From Thermoplasmatales archaeon (lineage in GTDB: Archaea > Thermoplasmatota > E2 > DHVEG-1), in the NCBI GenBank assembly GCA_030672305.1, contig DAOVGR010000071.1, forward strand, positions 1 to 37,621: a stretch of DNA of 37,621 bases, given 5' to 3'. Below, piece by piece: positions 17,003 to 25,379 of this stretch. The notes under the pieces were generated by a model, which did not search any database, was not told where the DNA came from, and was given only the letters and a program-made list of their open reading frames with translations. The translations under genes were made by a program, and so were the position numbers. Position 1 is the first letter of the stretch; each line of letters begins with the position of its first letter.

Positions 17003-17176
17003 GTTAAATATCGTTTATAAATTTTGGTTAGTAGGGTACATGACCCGCAAAATCTGTGGTGTAAACAAGACAGATAATTCTATTTGACTCAGATGATATA
17101 CTTCCAAAATATAATAAATATCGACAAGAGTTATATAATCGATATATCTTTCTAATTTAAGACTGAAAAGAAGATA

Positions 17177-18262
17177 ATGGGGGAAATACGGACGGTTGAA
17201 CTTGATGAAAAGGATTGGCTTGATTCGACATTAACTTTATCTAATTCATATTCTACGTACTATCGTTTTTTCTTAGCATCAACATTCACATTTTTTTTGA
17301 TTTCACTTACTTCTCTTAGTATTGCTATTAATATTGCTTTATCTGCTGAAATTCATGTTGAAGCTCTTTACATTCTCGGGTATGCATCACTTATTGGAGG
17401 ATTTATTTTTGCCATTCTTGCAACATTTTTGTTAATAAAGAATCGTAATATGACTCAGCTATATTTTGACATATTATGTAATAAAATAAAAGGAAGAAGT
17501 GAAAAAGAGAAAGTGAATAAAATCTATGAAAGATATCTATCTATTGTGAAGCCAAAGAAAAATATCCATAATTTCAGAGAATCAAAAGATATATTACAAA
17601 AAATAAAGAATTATAAAAACTACAAACGTATACTGAAGAAATCCTTGGGAACCATTTTTGTTGTTCTAGCTATTATCTTATTTATATTTGCGGTTTTAAA
17701 ACATTCTGAAGAATACCCTGAATTTGGTTCATATCAAGTCAGTGACAGAGAATATTTTAAGATATACATTGATGGCGAACAAATCGGAAAATTATCTATG
17801 TATGGTCATCTTATATCTGAAAATGGCATATTTGCTGCGGGCTTACCAATACAATTTAATGGTTTTGCAAATTTTTCTTTAAATGAGAATGTAAATTATG
17901 ATCAAGAAATTACATTTCAATTTTGGTATCAACATATTGATCTGCCTCTATGGGCAAAAAAACCAGATCATACATTACCTTCTTTTTCAATTAAACCCAA
18001 TGAAGTAAAACAAATAAACGAAATATTTGAATTCCCTGCTGAAGGAGTCTATAAACATATTTTATTAAATAGATCTATAATAGGTGAAGCAATTGAGGGA
18101 GAAAATCTTACTTATGCATATTTTAATGGAAGGGAGGTCAGCCTTCAAATCAAAAATAGCAAAATTCTTTGGGAGACAAATAAAAATTTATTAGTTTTTA
18201 CTTTGGTGATTGGAGTTTTTTCTTCGGTGTTGGTGGCAGAATTATTTTTCAGAAAAGATTAA
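17177..18262 (+). CDS. Four-TM membrane protein with external beta domain, function unknown
   Basis: A 361-residue protein. Hydrophobic segments lie at about 31-53, 62-87, 157-174 and 336-356. Between TM2 and TM3 is a basic cytoplasmic-type loop rich in Lys (about 88-155). Between TM3 and TM4 is a 160-residue domain with alternating polar/hydrophobic strands and N-x-S/T sites, which should face outside if TM3 goes out. A TM-bounded N-terminal half with a long basic loop resembles effector-associated SLATT-like membrane modules, but I cannot assign it. It lies 3' of the effector cassette and is transcribed away from it. The downstream 228 nt contain a short hairpin. Confidence 0.6.
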   Translation: MGEIRTVELDEKDWLDSTLTLSNSYSTYYRFFLASTFTFFLISLTSLSIAINIALSAEIHVEALYILGYASLIGGFIFAILATFLLIKNRNMTQLYFDILCNKIKGRSEKEKVNKIYERYLSIVKPKKNIHNFRESKDILQKIKNYKNYKRILKKSLGTIFVVLAIILFIFAVLKHSEEYPEFGSYQVSDREYFKIYIDGEQIGKLSMYGHLISENGIFAAGLPIQFNGFANFSLNENVNYDQEITFQFWYQHIDLPLWAKKPDHTLPSFSIKPNEVKQINEIFEFPAEGVYKHILLNRSIIGEAIEGENLTYAYFNGREVSLQIKNSKILWETNKNLLVFTLVIGVFSSVLVAELFFRKD

Positions 18263-18320
18263 ATCAAGATCCTGAAAACTAGAGATTTTTAGTATCCTGC
18301 TAGGTATTGCAGATAAAATC

Positions 18321-18338
18321 TAATCATTTTTATGATTA
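18321..18338 (+). terminator. Short hairpin downstream of the four-TM gene
   Basis: TAATCAT (18321-18327) and ATGATTA (18332-18338) form a 7-bp AT-rich stem with a TTTT loop, about 58 nt after the stop. No T-run follows, so it is a weak terminator candidate. ATCTAATCAT occurs again about 50 nt downstream. Confidence 0.25.
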
Positions 18339-18490
18339 AAGACCGTTTTCTCCTGATAAACACAATTAGGATCTAATCATAGCCTCCTGATTTTGTTTAT
18401 TATAGTTCAAACTGTTAAGATTATTAAAACTACTTCTTTGCAACTTTGAAGAAAATAGTATTTATAAAGAAATAGGAGTTAAGACTTTTT

Positions 18491-19003
18491 ATGGAAGAAG
18501 TAAGGGACAAAGTATATGATTGGTGTTTGGAACTTGTCAATGGAGGTAAAATACTACAAGGTATCTTTTTGATGTTAGCTACTTGGAATTTTGCCTATTT
18601 TAGATATCATATGAAAGAGTTTCAATTAAAAGACTTTGAAAAAACGCTTAATGAATGTAACTTTTATTATTTTAAGAGTTTAAAATTTGAAGAAGCTGAT
18701 TTGGATGACGAAGAGATCAAGCAGAATATGATAAAGATATATGAAGATTTGTCGGATTTTAAGGGAATTAGATTTGTTGGGGCAACAAAGATAAGGCATC
18801 TGATGTGTCCACATTTTTTTGTTATGTGGGATACTGCAATAAGGAAACATTACAAATGCGGAACTTCACCAAAAGAATATCACAAATTTATGAAAGAAAT
18901 GCAAAGGAAATATAAAGAACGGGAATTTGAAGAATTGGAGAAAGGAGTAGTCATACCAAGAGCAATTGATCTTTATAACATAACTCACTTTCCCCCATCT
19001 TAA
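18491..19003 (+). CDS. Uncharacterised 170-residue protein
   Basis: A single-domain, mostly helical protein. Its most distinctive stretch is VGATKIRHLMCPHFFVMWD (96-114), followed by AIRKHY, a conserved layout I associate with a widespread bacterial/archaeal hypothetical family. It faintly recalls a helix-hairpin-helix glycosylase-like core (K-x-x-H followed by FVMWD), but no catalytic residues can be named. SD (aggag) and an AT-rich promoter precede it. It appears complete at both ends. The 3' end of a truncated group II intron lies about 30 nt past its stop, in opposite orientation. Confidence 0.6.
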   Translation: MEEVRDKVYDWCLELVNGGKILQGIFLMLATWNFAYFRYHMKEFQLKDFEKTLNECNFYYFKSLKFEEADLDDEEIKQNMIKIYEDLSDFKGIRFVGATKIRHLMCPHFFVMWDTAIRKHYKCGTSPKEYHKFMKEMQRKYKEREFEELEKGVVIPRAIDLYNITHFPPS

Positions 19004-19035
19004 TTCCAACATGAGATTGGTTAGTTTCATATGAT

Positions 19036-19111
19036 CTATAGAGTCAAGTTGAGCTGTTGCCAGCTCGCCCTGCTCTCATAGACCGTACATACGAATCTCC
19101 CGTATACGGCC
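19036..19111 (-). ncRNA. Group II intron domains V and VI
   Basis: On the minus strand, GGCCGTATACGG (ending at 19111) and GTATGTACGGTC bracket a short loop, the 34-nt domain V pattern. It is followed by GAGCTG-GCAA-CAGCTC, a domain VI hairpin with a GNRA loop, then AACTTGACTCTAT with the likely branch A and a 3' end near 19036. Confidence 0.65.
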
Positions 19112-19129
19112 TTCTCCGTTAGAGCCCCT

Positions 19130-20292
19130 TTACAGGGAGTGAGGTTTAATCAGAGTCATAAGGGAAGCAAGTTTATACCCTGCTTCTAAGATATATTTTG
19201 GAATTCTCATTCTTGCATAACCTGATTTCTTCCTTTCAATGAAAGTTCTAACTCTTGTCCTTATCCAACAGTCCAATCTTTCAAAAAGTCTTTTAACGTT
19301 TCCGATTTTGAAATAGTTACCCCAGCCTCGAATTACACTATTGAGTCTACCTACCATCACCCGGGGTTTAACTGGTTGTTTCCGCCATGTAAACACACCC
19401 TTACTGTTTCTTTGAATTTCTTAATAGCTTTCTTTCTAGGAGTTACAAATAGTTTACCACCCGCTCTCTTGAATTTAAATCCCAGAAATCCAAAGCTCCC
19501 CATGTTTATATTCACTATCTTCGTCTTTGTCCTGTTCAACCGTAGCTTTAACCCTGTCAGAATCTCTTCCACTTGTTTCATTGTTCTTTCCGCTTTATCT
19601 CTTGTCTTACAGAGAACCACAAAATCATCTGCGTACCTTACTAAACGCACACTGTCTATCTTGGTCACCTGTTTATCCATCTCATGCAAATAGATATTTG
19701 CTAATAATGGAGAAGCAACGCCGCCCTGTGGAGTTCCCACATATGTTTCTTCTTGTTTACCCTTGTTCATTACACCTGCTTTAAGCCATGATTCTATAAG
19801 GTCCAATACTTTTCCATCGCTGATTTCCTCTGATACCAAGCCCATTAGTAATTTATGGTCTACAGAATCAAAGAATTTTTCCACATCTGCATCGATGACC
19901 CATGTGTAACCCTGTTCTATGTATTTCCTGATTTGCTTCACTGCTTGATGAGCATTTTTGTCAGGTCGATACCCATAACTGCAGTCAAGAAATTTCATTT
20001 CAAATATCGTTTCAACAACATTCTTTGTTGCTTGTTGTAGAATTCTATCTTTCACCGTTGGTATACCTAGTGGTCTGAGCTTACCGTTTCCTTTAGGAAT
20101 ATATTTCCGTAACACTGGCATTGCCTCGTAATCACTGTTCTTCACTGCTCTCTGAATTTCCTTGAGATATAGGTCACATTGTTTCTGGAAGTCACATATA
20201 CTCTGTTTATCTATCCCTGCGCAACCCTTATTGGATTTGACCTTTCTCCAGGCATCTCTCAGGTTATTCATGTTGTATATCTTGTCTATCAA
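19130..20292 (-). pseudogene. ltrA: Group II intron reverse transcriptase/maturase, frameshifted
   Basis: Frame 1 (20292-19357) starts at a non-standard TTG just after a stop, at LIDKIYNMNNLRDAWRKV. It contains RT motifs: NKGCAGID, YGYRPDKNAHQAV, DADVEKFFDSVDH, QGGVASPLLANIYLHEMD and catalytic RYADDFVVL. Frame 2 (19396-19130) continues the maturase domain with RKQPVKPRVMVGRLNSVIRG and WGNYFKIGNV, the thumb/X domain. The two join if a GT duplication near the GTGTGT run at the end of frame 1 is removed (giving VRVFTWRKQ). The protein is therefore interrupted, and its upstream intron RNA is absent. Probably inactive. Confidence 0.85.
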
Positions 20293-20331
20293 CTGGAAAA
20301 ATTATCAAAATGGGCATCTTGGAAAGGGTAT

Positions 20332-20607
20332 ATGTTATTTTTTGATAGAAGTAATGAATTTAATGAAAAAGATATTGGCTTGGATAAAAATGGAAACATA
20401 GTAAAAAAGACTGATCTGAAGCATGGGAACTTTGATAGAAAATTAAAGTTAAAGGATTTTATGATTGACTGCATGAAGAAGGTTTCAGAAAAAAAGGAAG
20501 GAGATATTGAGTTTTATTATATGGGGATACCAAAGTCCGATTCAGAGAAGAAAGGACAAATCTATCAATATGTTAACGGGATCTTGAAAAGGGATGAAAG
20601 GTTTTGA
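20332..20607 (+). CDS. Orphan coding fragment next to the group II intron
   Basis: A coding-like frame that continues leftward to about 20293, where the intron sequence begins. An ATG at 20332 with GGAAAGGG 3-11 nt upstream could be a start (91 residues). The product is hydrophilic and lysine-rich: GYMLFFDRSNEFNEKD, DFMIDCMKKVSEKKEG, IEFYYMGIPKSDSEK, YQYVNGILKRDERF. Codon use resembles the 18491 gene. It is most likely the 3' part of a gene whose 5' end was removed when the intron inserted. No family recognised. Confidence 0.4.
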   Translation: MLFFDRSNEFNEKDIGLDKNGNIVKKTDLKHGNFDRKLKLKDFMIDCMKKVSEKKEGDIEFYYMGIPKSDSEKKGQIYQYVNGILKRDERF

Positions 20608-20630
20608 AAAAAAGAAAAAAGAGGGATAGT

Positions 20631-21689
20631 TTACCGCTGCTCTTCTGGCACAAAAATAATAGGTCCAAATACTACCGCATCTTCTGCTGTTATTGAATTC
20701 ATATCATCCACAGTCATGGTTACGTCCATACCAACTCCTAGTCCGATGATAAAATCAGATTTTACCTCGACTTCTTCTCCTGGCGAAATTTCAGGAATTG
20801 TACCAACCGTTGACTTACCAAACAATATTATACCTAGACCACCTGTTATATCGATTTTATAGCTTACGTTTTGATGGCTTTTACCATGGGTTTCTTTGAT
20901 AACTCCTTTGACATTGAATAAACTCACTCCTGGTTGTATTTTAGGTTCAAAACTGCATCCTGCTTCGCATGCTGAAACTTGGGTCCAATGTCCAACGAAG
21001 TCTTCATAACCTCCAACGGGCGGATCTTCAAACCAGACTGACTGGTATGTGACAATCCAATCAGTTTTCTTCACATCGGGTATTTCGAAAGATACCGACT
21101 GACTTACATTAAGCAATGTATCATCTGGTATCCCTGAAGGTAGAAAATCCTCCGGTGGCATAGTCTCCCTATCCATATCCTCTAGGGGTATTTCCTCATC
21201 AAAGACGAGATACCCAACTTCGCTGATGACCGAATCTACTTCCATGGCATTAATGACTTCTACTTGTAATATTTGTGTTTCAGGATCGTAACTATAACTA
21301 GATGAAACACTTGGTACGTCACTCTCTTCACTATCATTCGTCCAGTACTCGCGAACGATTAGGGTATGGTCTTTTTTGTTGGCGGGGATACATCCAAAAT
21401 GGGGCCAACTACAATTTTCTATGGGATCACCATAGAATTTTACTGTAGTCTCATTTTTTTCTTCGTCGTATGAAACTGTTACTCCTCCATTTTTAAAAGG
21501 ATTAATGGTCTCATTTGGACCTGTCGGCATGTCACTATAGTTACCCTTCAGCACAATCTCATAATTATTCTGCGGATCTGGAAGATATTGATGCGGATCT
21601 ACGTTTATTTTATAGGATGAACAAGAGGGTAACGTTGTGATTACGAACATGACCATTAATAGGAATACACACCATTTTTTTCCTATCAT
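20631..21689 (-). CDS. Secreted lipoprotein-like beta protein
   Basis: A 352-residue protein with a signal peptide WCVFLLMVMFVITTLPSCSS; Cys23 is a possible lipid-attachment site. The mature part is acidic with many N-x-S/T sites. Residues about 240-345 form a repeat-like archaeal surface domain with VKGVIKETHGKSHQNVSYKI, GGLGIILFGKSTVGTIP and DFIIGLGVGMDVTMTVDD, seen in other euryarchaeal exported proteins. SD (gaggtg) precedes the ATG. Its 3' end faces the orphan fragment at 20607 with only 23 nt between. Function unknown; cell-surface location inferred. Confidence 0.65.
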   Translation of the reverse strand: MIGKKWCVFLLMVMFVITTLPSCSSYKINVDPHQYLPDPQNNYEIVLKGNYSDMPTGPNETINPFKNGGVTVSYDEEKNETTVKFYGDPIENCSWPHFGCIPANKKDHTLIVREYWTNDSEESDVPSVSSSYSYDPETQILQVEVINAMEVDSVISEVGYLVFDEEIPLEDMDRETMPPEDFLPSGIPDDTLLNVSQSVSFEIPDVKKTDWIVTYQSVWFEDPPVGGYEDFVGHWTQVSACEAGCSFEPKIQPGVSLFNVKGVIKETHGKSHQNVSYKIDITGGLGIILFGKSTVGTIPEISPGEEVEVKSDFIIGLGVGMDVTMTVDDMNSITAEDAVVFGPIIFVPEEQR

Positions 21690-22228
21690 GCTTTTTTCAC
21701 CTCTTTTTTAAATCCCAGCAAGGTAGGGATCTTTAATTTATTCCGCCTTGCCCGTCATCTATCGCAAATTATATACATTATTTTCTCTGATATACTCATC
21801 TTTATTCGCTATAAAATGTGCTCCTAAAAAAACATAACAATTATAGCGATACTTACCTCTCCCATTGCAAAATATTAATTTCTACCTTACCTCCCCCAAA
21901 CAAATGTTTGGAATATAAATATGTAATATAATGATTTTATTTAATTATTTCTTTAACAATTGTTAATTGCAACACTCATCATATATAGCAATATTTACAG
22001 TGCTGATTTCATTTTAAACAAAATTAATAAGAACAATTGAGAGGGTCTAGCTTAGGGAGGAAGGAAAGGATGAAAAAGTAGGTTATCCTAAAAATTCATA
22101 CTAACTTCCGACTAGACCCCTAATATCATATTGTATTTTCTATGATAAATATTTTTCGATACAAAAGTATTAATTGAAGGTTAAAAAAAGATAAAAAGGT
22201 TTGGAAAAACTTTCACACTTATTCATAT
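21690..22228. other. 539-nt intergenic region with two inverted-repeat structures
   Basis: No convincing gene. It holds TCGCTATAA (21806-21814) / TTATAGCGA (21841-21849), a 9-bp inverted repeat with a 26-nt spacer, and the larger structure at 22043-22119 described separately. The rest is AT-rich. Confidence 0.5.
22043..22119 (+). ncRNA. Candidate structured RNA or cruciform (tRNA-sized)
   Basis: A perfect 8-bp closing stem GGGTCTAG (22043-22050) / CTAGACCC (22112-22119). Inside it GGAAG (22059-22063) can pair with CTTCC (22105-22109), and AGGAT (22067-22071) with ATCCT (22085-22089). All three stems nest. It is the most GC-rich patch of the intergenic region. Orientation is not certain because the stems are symmetric. 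Confidence 0.35.
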
Positions 22229-23242
22229 TTATATTCTGACTAGTCCATTTTCTAACACAATTTGCCAATCTGTTGGATTGCTATTTTTATCTAAAATAGT
22301 CTCATTTACAGACGATAAATTAACTTTATCTGAATAGTTTTTGTCAGTGTAATGAACAATTTTCTTGTTACTATTTTTCTCTACTGTTATTTTTATAGAT
22401 CCTGTATAACTTGTTAAGGCAACGGGTTTTTTCGCTGATTTTTCATATTTTTTAAAAGTCGCAGCGCCGATAACGTCAGGTAGATGATGGCTATACTCTG
22501 GATTAGATGAAACAATTACGAAACCTGGATCAAGGCGTTCCAATCTTTCAAGCTGTGTTCCTCTACAGCTTCCATGGTGAGCAGCTTTAAGAATATCACA
22601 ACTATGGGAGAGCATACCTTCCCGGTCGAAATGAGACCAGTTTTCCATCTGTGCATCAGCAGCAAATACCATCTTGAATTTTTTCCAAGTAAGTCTAGCC
22701 ATAACAGATAGGTGATTTGGATTAAGTTCATTAGCTTGTTCCAAATCCTCTAGAATACAATTTGAAGGACCTATTAACTCCAAGAATGCTAGACTCTTAT
22801 CGAGGATAGGATTATCTGGATCTGATACATCTATAGTTCCGTCAGGACAAATACGGTTGTATCCCGAAATAAAATGCAATGGAATGTCAGACGCCTCGGC
22901 ACGATTTATTATATTCAGATATTGAGGTCCTCCTGGACAACTCTCACACCAATAAGGAGCCAGATTTATCGCAGAGACTTTATAAGCCGATAAAAGCCGA
23001 TTTGCTGCACTGTAATGATCTTTATGTGGATGAGTGATAATCAACTCTTCGATTTCTTCTTTATTTGTTGCATTTTCAGCTCTTGGTGGTAGGCCAAGTT
23101 GAGAAAGAAGGTTAACAAGTTTATCTGGTGCAACTGCATCAATAATAATTACTTTTCCTTTTGGAGTAACGATAATTGAAGTATCTGCCTGTCCTACATT
23201 TAAAACGAAAACTCTCAGTTTATCATCAGCATTGAAGGGCAT
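22229..23242 (-). CDS. ComEC/Rec2-like metallo-beta-lactamase hydrolase
   Basis: A 337-residue soluble MBL-fold protein. The first strand LRVFVLNVGQADTSII and IIIDA are typical of the ComEC C-terminal nuclease-like domain. Metal ligands are HPHKDH (H71, H73, D75, H76), FAADAQ, and LKAAHHGS. It lacks the membrane part of ComEC. Free-standing versions are common partners of effector genes in defence-type operons and may hydrolyse nucleic acid or other phosphoesters. It starts 2 nt after the upstream gene's stop, with SD AAGGTGG inside that gene, so the two are translationally coupled. Confidence 0.8.
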   Translation of the reverse strand: MPFNADDKLRVFVLNVGQADTSIIVTPKGKVIIIDAVAPDKLVNLLSQLGLPPRAENATNKEEIEELIITHPHKDHYSAANRLLSAYKVSAINLAPYWCESCPGGPQYLNIINRAEASDIPLHFISGYNRICPDGTIDVSDPDNPILDKSLAFLELIGPSNCILEDLEQANELNPNHLSVMARLTWKKFKMVFAADAQMENWSHFDREGMLSHSCDILKAAHHGSCRGTQLERLERLDPGFVIVSSNPEYSHHLPDVIGAATFKKYEKSAKKPVALTSYTGSIKITVEKNSNKKIVHYTDKNYSDKVNLSSVNETILDKNSNPTDWQIVLENGLVRI

Positions 23243-23244
23243 AC

Positions 23245-23853
23245 CTATTTACCACCTTTCCTTTGTCTTTGCAGTCTATACAGCGCTTCTAATGGCTCAT
23301 CTCCTTTAGTCATCTTTGCTTTGAATAACCGATCTATATCTTTTATAAAAGCAATGGATCTACGTCTATGAGGACGGCGATGTGGTTTTATTACCATATC
23401 ATCTAATTTTTTTGAAAATCCTCTTGTTAAACTCCTTTTTTCTTTCAGAACTGTTTTGGCATCGAATTTTCTTATTGTCTTCAGCTCCCTTAATTCTAGC
23501 TTAGGTACTTGTTTAGATAATCTATCAAGGTTTTTACTGTTAATATACCCTAATGTTTTAATCATCTTTTTTTCTCTTAAATACTCATAGGCAAGAAGGA
23601 GGCTTTTCGGTTCACCTTTTAGTTTTAGTTCATATTTTTCATAAAAATATTTTAATTCTTCATCCGTTATTTCGATTTCCAGACCGTCAGGATAATCTGT
23701 TAGAATATTTTTATCGACTCTGTTTTTATCTACCATCTTTTTTAATTCTTCATATGGTATCCAGCACATAAGCTGATCAGGTTCATTTCGAGAGGCAGGG
23801 TAATAAACAATCTTTTTTGGAGTTTTTATTGTCATATTCAATTCCTTTTCCAT
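23245..23853 (-). CDS. Basic protein of unknown function, partner of MBL hydrolase
   Basis: I choose ATG 23853 (202 residues). The longer frame from 23910 would begin only a few nt from a TATA box (23914-23924) and so upstream of the likely transcript; ATG 23835 with AAAGGAA upstream is also possible. The N-terminal half is mixed alpha/beta (VYYPASRNEPDQLMCWIPY, EIEITDEELKYFYEKYELK). The C-terminal half is very basic, with KPHRRPHRRR, suggesting nucleic-acid binding. No family recognised. It forms a two-gene operon with the MBL hydrolase. Confidence 0.55.
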   Translation of the reverse strand: MEKELNMTIKTPKKIVYYPASRNEPDQLMCWIPYEELKKMVDKNRVDKNILTDYPDGLEIEITDEELKYFYEKYELKLKGEPKSLLLAYEYLREKKMIKTLGYINSKNLDRLSKQVPKLELRELKTIRKFDAKTVLKEKRSLTRGFSKKLDDMVIKPHRRPHRRRSIAFIKDIDRLFKAKMTKGDEPLEALYRLQRQRKGGK

Positions 23854-23913
23854 TTTTATTTTTCTGTTCCCTCTTTTTGAAAAGTAGAAAAACGGAAATT
23901 TCAATGTCATAAT

Positions 23914-23924
23914 TTAATATAAAT
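23914..23924 (-). promoter_or_regulatory. TATA box of the MBL operon
   Basis: TTTATATTA within AT-rich sequence on the minus strand. Transcription would begin near 23893, which favours an internal ATG for the first gene. Confidence 0.45.
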
Positions 23925-24163
23925 CTTTGGAGTTATGATACAGGTTTCGTAGGTGACAGATAAAATCATTAAAAAATTATGTGTAAACCATACTATAAAT
24001 GAAATAAATATAACAATAGAAAGATTAGTAAATTTTTACAAGATTTAATGTATCACGTAAAAATGAATTTGTTTGAACGTTATCAAGTTGACATATCGAA
24101 TATGTTTTACTAAGATTATGAGCTGTATTTCATTTATATAATATTTATTTGTATCATTATTTT

Positions 24164-24346
24164 TTATATCTTTTTAAACAAAATGAGCCATAAAATTTGT
24201 AGTACAACACCAATAGCTATTAATCCTCCGCCCCATAATGCAAATTGGCTATAGACGGGCGAAAGTAGCAAGAGAAGAATTCCTCCACATATACATGCCA
24301 TAGCTGGATGTTTTGCAATAAACTTAAATGACGCTTCAATTCCCAT
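24164..24346 (-). CDS. Small two-TM membrane protein
   Basis: A 60-residue protein with hydrophobic segments ACICGGILLLLLSPVY and GGGLIAIGVVLQILWLILF and a short basic tail. A clear SD (ggagg) lies 7 nt before the ATG, and part of it falls in the palindrome at 24357-24375. It is the last of a run of small minus-strand genes. The 253 nt downstream to the MBL operon show no gene. Confidence 0.6.
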   Translation of the reverse strand: MGIEASFKFIAKHPAMACICGGILLLLLSPVYSQFALWGGGLIAIGVVLQILWLILFKKI

Positions 24347-24356
24347 TTATAATCCT

Positions 24357-24375
24357 CCAGATAATTTAAATCTGG
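24357..24375. promoter_or_regulatory. Palindrome overlapping the SD of the small membrane gene
   Basis: CCAGAT and ATCTGG separated by 7 AT bases, overlapping the start of the SD of the 24164-24346 gene. It could be an operator or an RNA hairpin that limits ribosome access. Confidence 0.3.
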
Positions 24376-24534
24376 CTTCTTGGCTTAAAGTTTTTCCAAA
24401 TATAGGCGTAAAATACAGGTAAAAATAAATGGAACAGTTATAACAAACTGATATGTATCACTTATATTTTGTTATCCAAAGCTTCGTTCATCCTTTCAGG
24501 CTCGCTTAATAAAGATATATAACTTTAAATTTTA

Positions 24535-24813
24535 TTAAATAATCTTTTTTTCCTTTAAAAGAATAATCGCTCCAATTATAATCAGAAAGAGTGATATAAA
24601 GATACCAATAATAAATGTTATAAAATCAAAAGTTGATCTAATTAGAAAAAGAAAGAATAAAATTACTCCACCTATTGCTATTAGATCTAGACCTACTCCT
24701 CCTATTTTGTGAATATAAGCTAAACCTTGCATAAATTTTTTTGCTATATCTCCAGCATCTGATTGTTTCTGATAACTAGTTCTCTTCCTCCTATCTGATC
24801 TCTTTTTAGACAT
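24535..24813 (-). CDS. Small membrane protein with basic N-terminus
   Basis: A 92-residue protein: very basic start (MSKKRSDRRKRTSYQKQ), then two hydrophobic helices, about 38-60 and 62-86, ending LLKEKKII. Start ATG 24813 has AGGGTTACA 4-12 nt upstream, a 9-mer shared with the AbrB-like gene nearby. The basic head should face the cytoplasm and could bind DNA or RNA. No family recognised. Confidence 0.55.
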   Translation of the reverse strand: MSKKRSDRRKRTSYQKQSDAGDIAKKFMQGLAYIHKIGGVGLDLIAIGGVILFFLFLIRSTFDFITFIIGIFISLFLIIIGAIILLKEKKII

Positions 24814-24968
24814 GTAATGTAACCCTCAGGATATAGTAAATTTTCAAATTAGTCTTACAAAATATTAGTAAGTAGTTATTAAATATTATGAAAATATAAG
24901 CGTAAAATACTAGTAAATTTAGTGGTAATAAGCAGTAATATTCTAGCTCTCGTTTAAATGATAACTTT

Positions 24969-25178
24969 TTAGACCGATCTTCTCTCCGCTAATTTTACAT
25001 CTTCTTTCTTAACAGTCTTTCTCTTAGCATGTCTGGCTAGATCTATCGCTTCTTTAGATATATCTCTACATATATCTTCCAATATATCTGCCATAGTGAT
25101 AATAGCCTCCATGCTTACTCGTTCCACTCCAACATTCCTCATAATTCTTTCAACCGATGCAAGCGGTAACACGCTCAT
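24969..25178 (-). CDS. Archaeal histone
   Basis: A 69-residue histone-fold protein. It starts MSVLPLASVERIMRNVGVER and continues ADILEDICRDISKEAIDLA, then HAKRKTVKKEDVKLA, matching HMf-type histones in length and in the RKT-x-KxED(V/I) end. It wraps DNA as dimers and larger polymers. SD (aaggtg) lies 8 nt upstream, and the gene begins 12 nt after the AbrB-like gene's stop, so the two share a transcript. This is the strongest marker in the window for an archaeal host. Confidence 0.93.
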   Translation of the reverse strand: MSVLPLASVERIMRNVGVERVSMEAIITMADILEDICRDISKEAIDLARHAKRKTVKKEDVKLAERRSV

Positions 25179-25190
25179 TTTTTAACACCT

Positions 25191-25379
25191 TCATTTTGTT
25201 TTTTCAATAATTAGTCGTTTGTTTCTCTGATCAATTATTATCTTGACTGTTTCTCTTATTTTGAAAGGATAGGAACTGTCTCTAGCTATATCTGTTGGTA
25301 TATAGATAAAATGTTTATCATAAAGCTTCTTTCCAGTTTTAGTCGGTCTATTAATAAATCTTCCTTCTCCTTCAAGCAT
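25191..25379 (-). CDS. AbrB/SpoVT-like small DNA-binding protein
   Basis: A 62-residue protein: KHFIYIPTDIARDSSYPFK, then VKIIIDQRNKRLIIEK, the beta-strand/loop/strand pattern of swapped-hairpin AbrB-like domains. Such proteins are transcription regulators or antitoxins. Its ATG abuts the perfect palindrome at 25380-25406, which could be its own operator. It heads the operon with histone downstream. Confidence 0.6.
   Translation of the reverse strand: MLEGEGRFINRPTKTGKKLYDKHFIYIPTDIARDSSYPFKIRETVKIIIDQRNKRLIIEKTK

Larger units (their letters stand above)
19036..20300 (-). mobile_element. 5'-truncated group II intron
   Basis: The reverse-transcriptase/maturase frame (19130-20292) is followed on the minus strand by domain V and VI sequence ending near 19036. 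The 5' half expected for a group II intron (GUGYG end, domains I-III, several hundred nt) is missing: directly beyond the RT start is an unrelated plus-strand coding frame, and no GTGYG-type 5' end is seen in 20293-20640. Loss of the 5' side is typical of incomplete target-primed reverse transcription. Right boundary is approximate. Confidence 0.75.

Noticed and set aside
20179-20331. Start of the plus-strand frame ending at 20607
   Set aside because: The part left of about 20293 is antisense to the group II intron reverse transcriptase and is not real coding sequence.
22043-22119. tRNA gene
   Set aside because: Length and a 7-bp acceptor-like stem fit, but there is no T-arm (GGTTCRAATCC), no T at position 8 and no anticodon stem.
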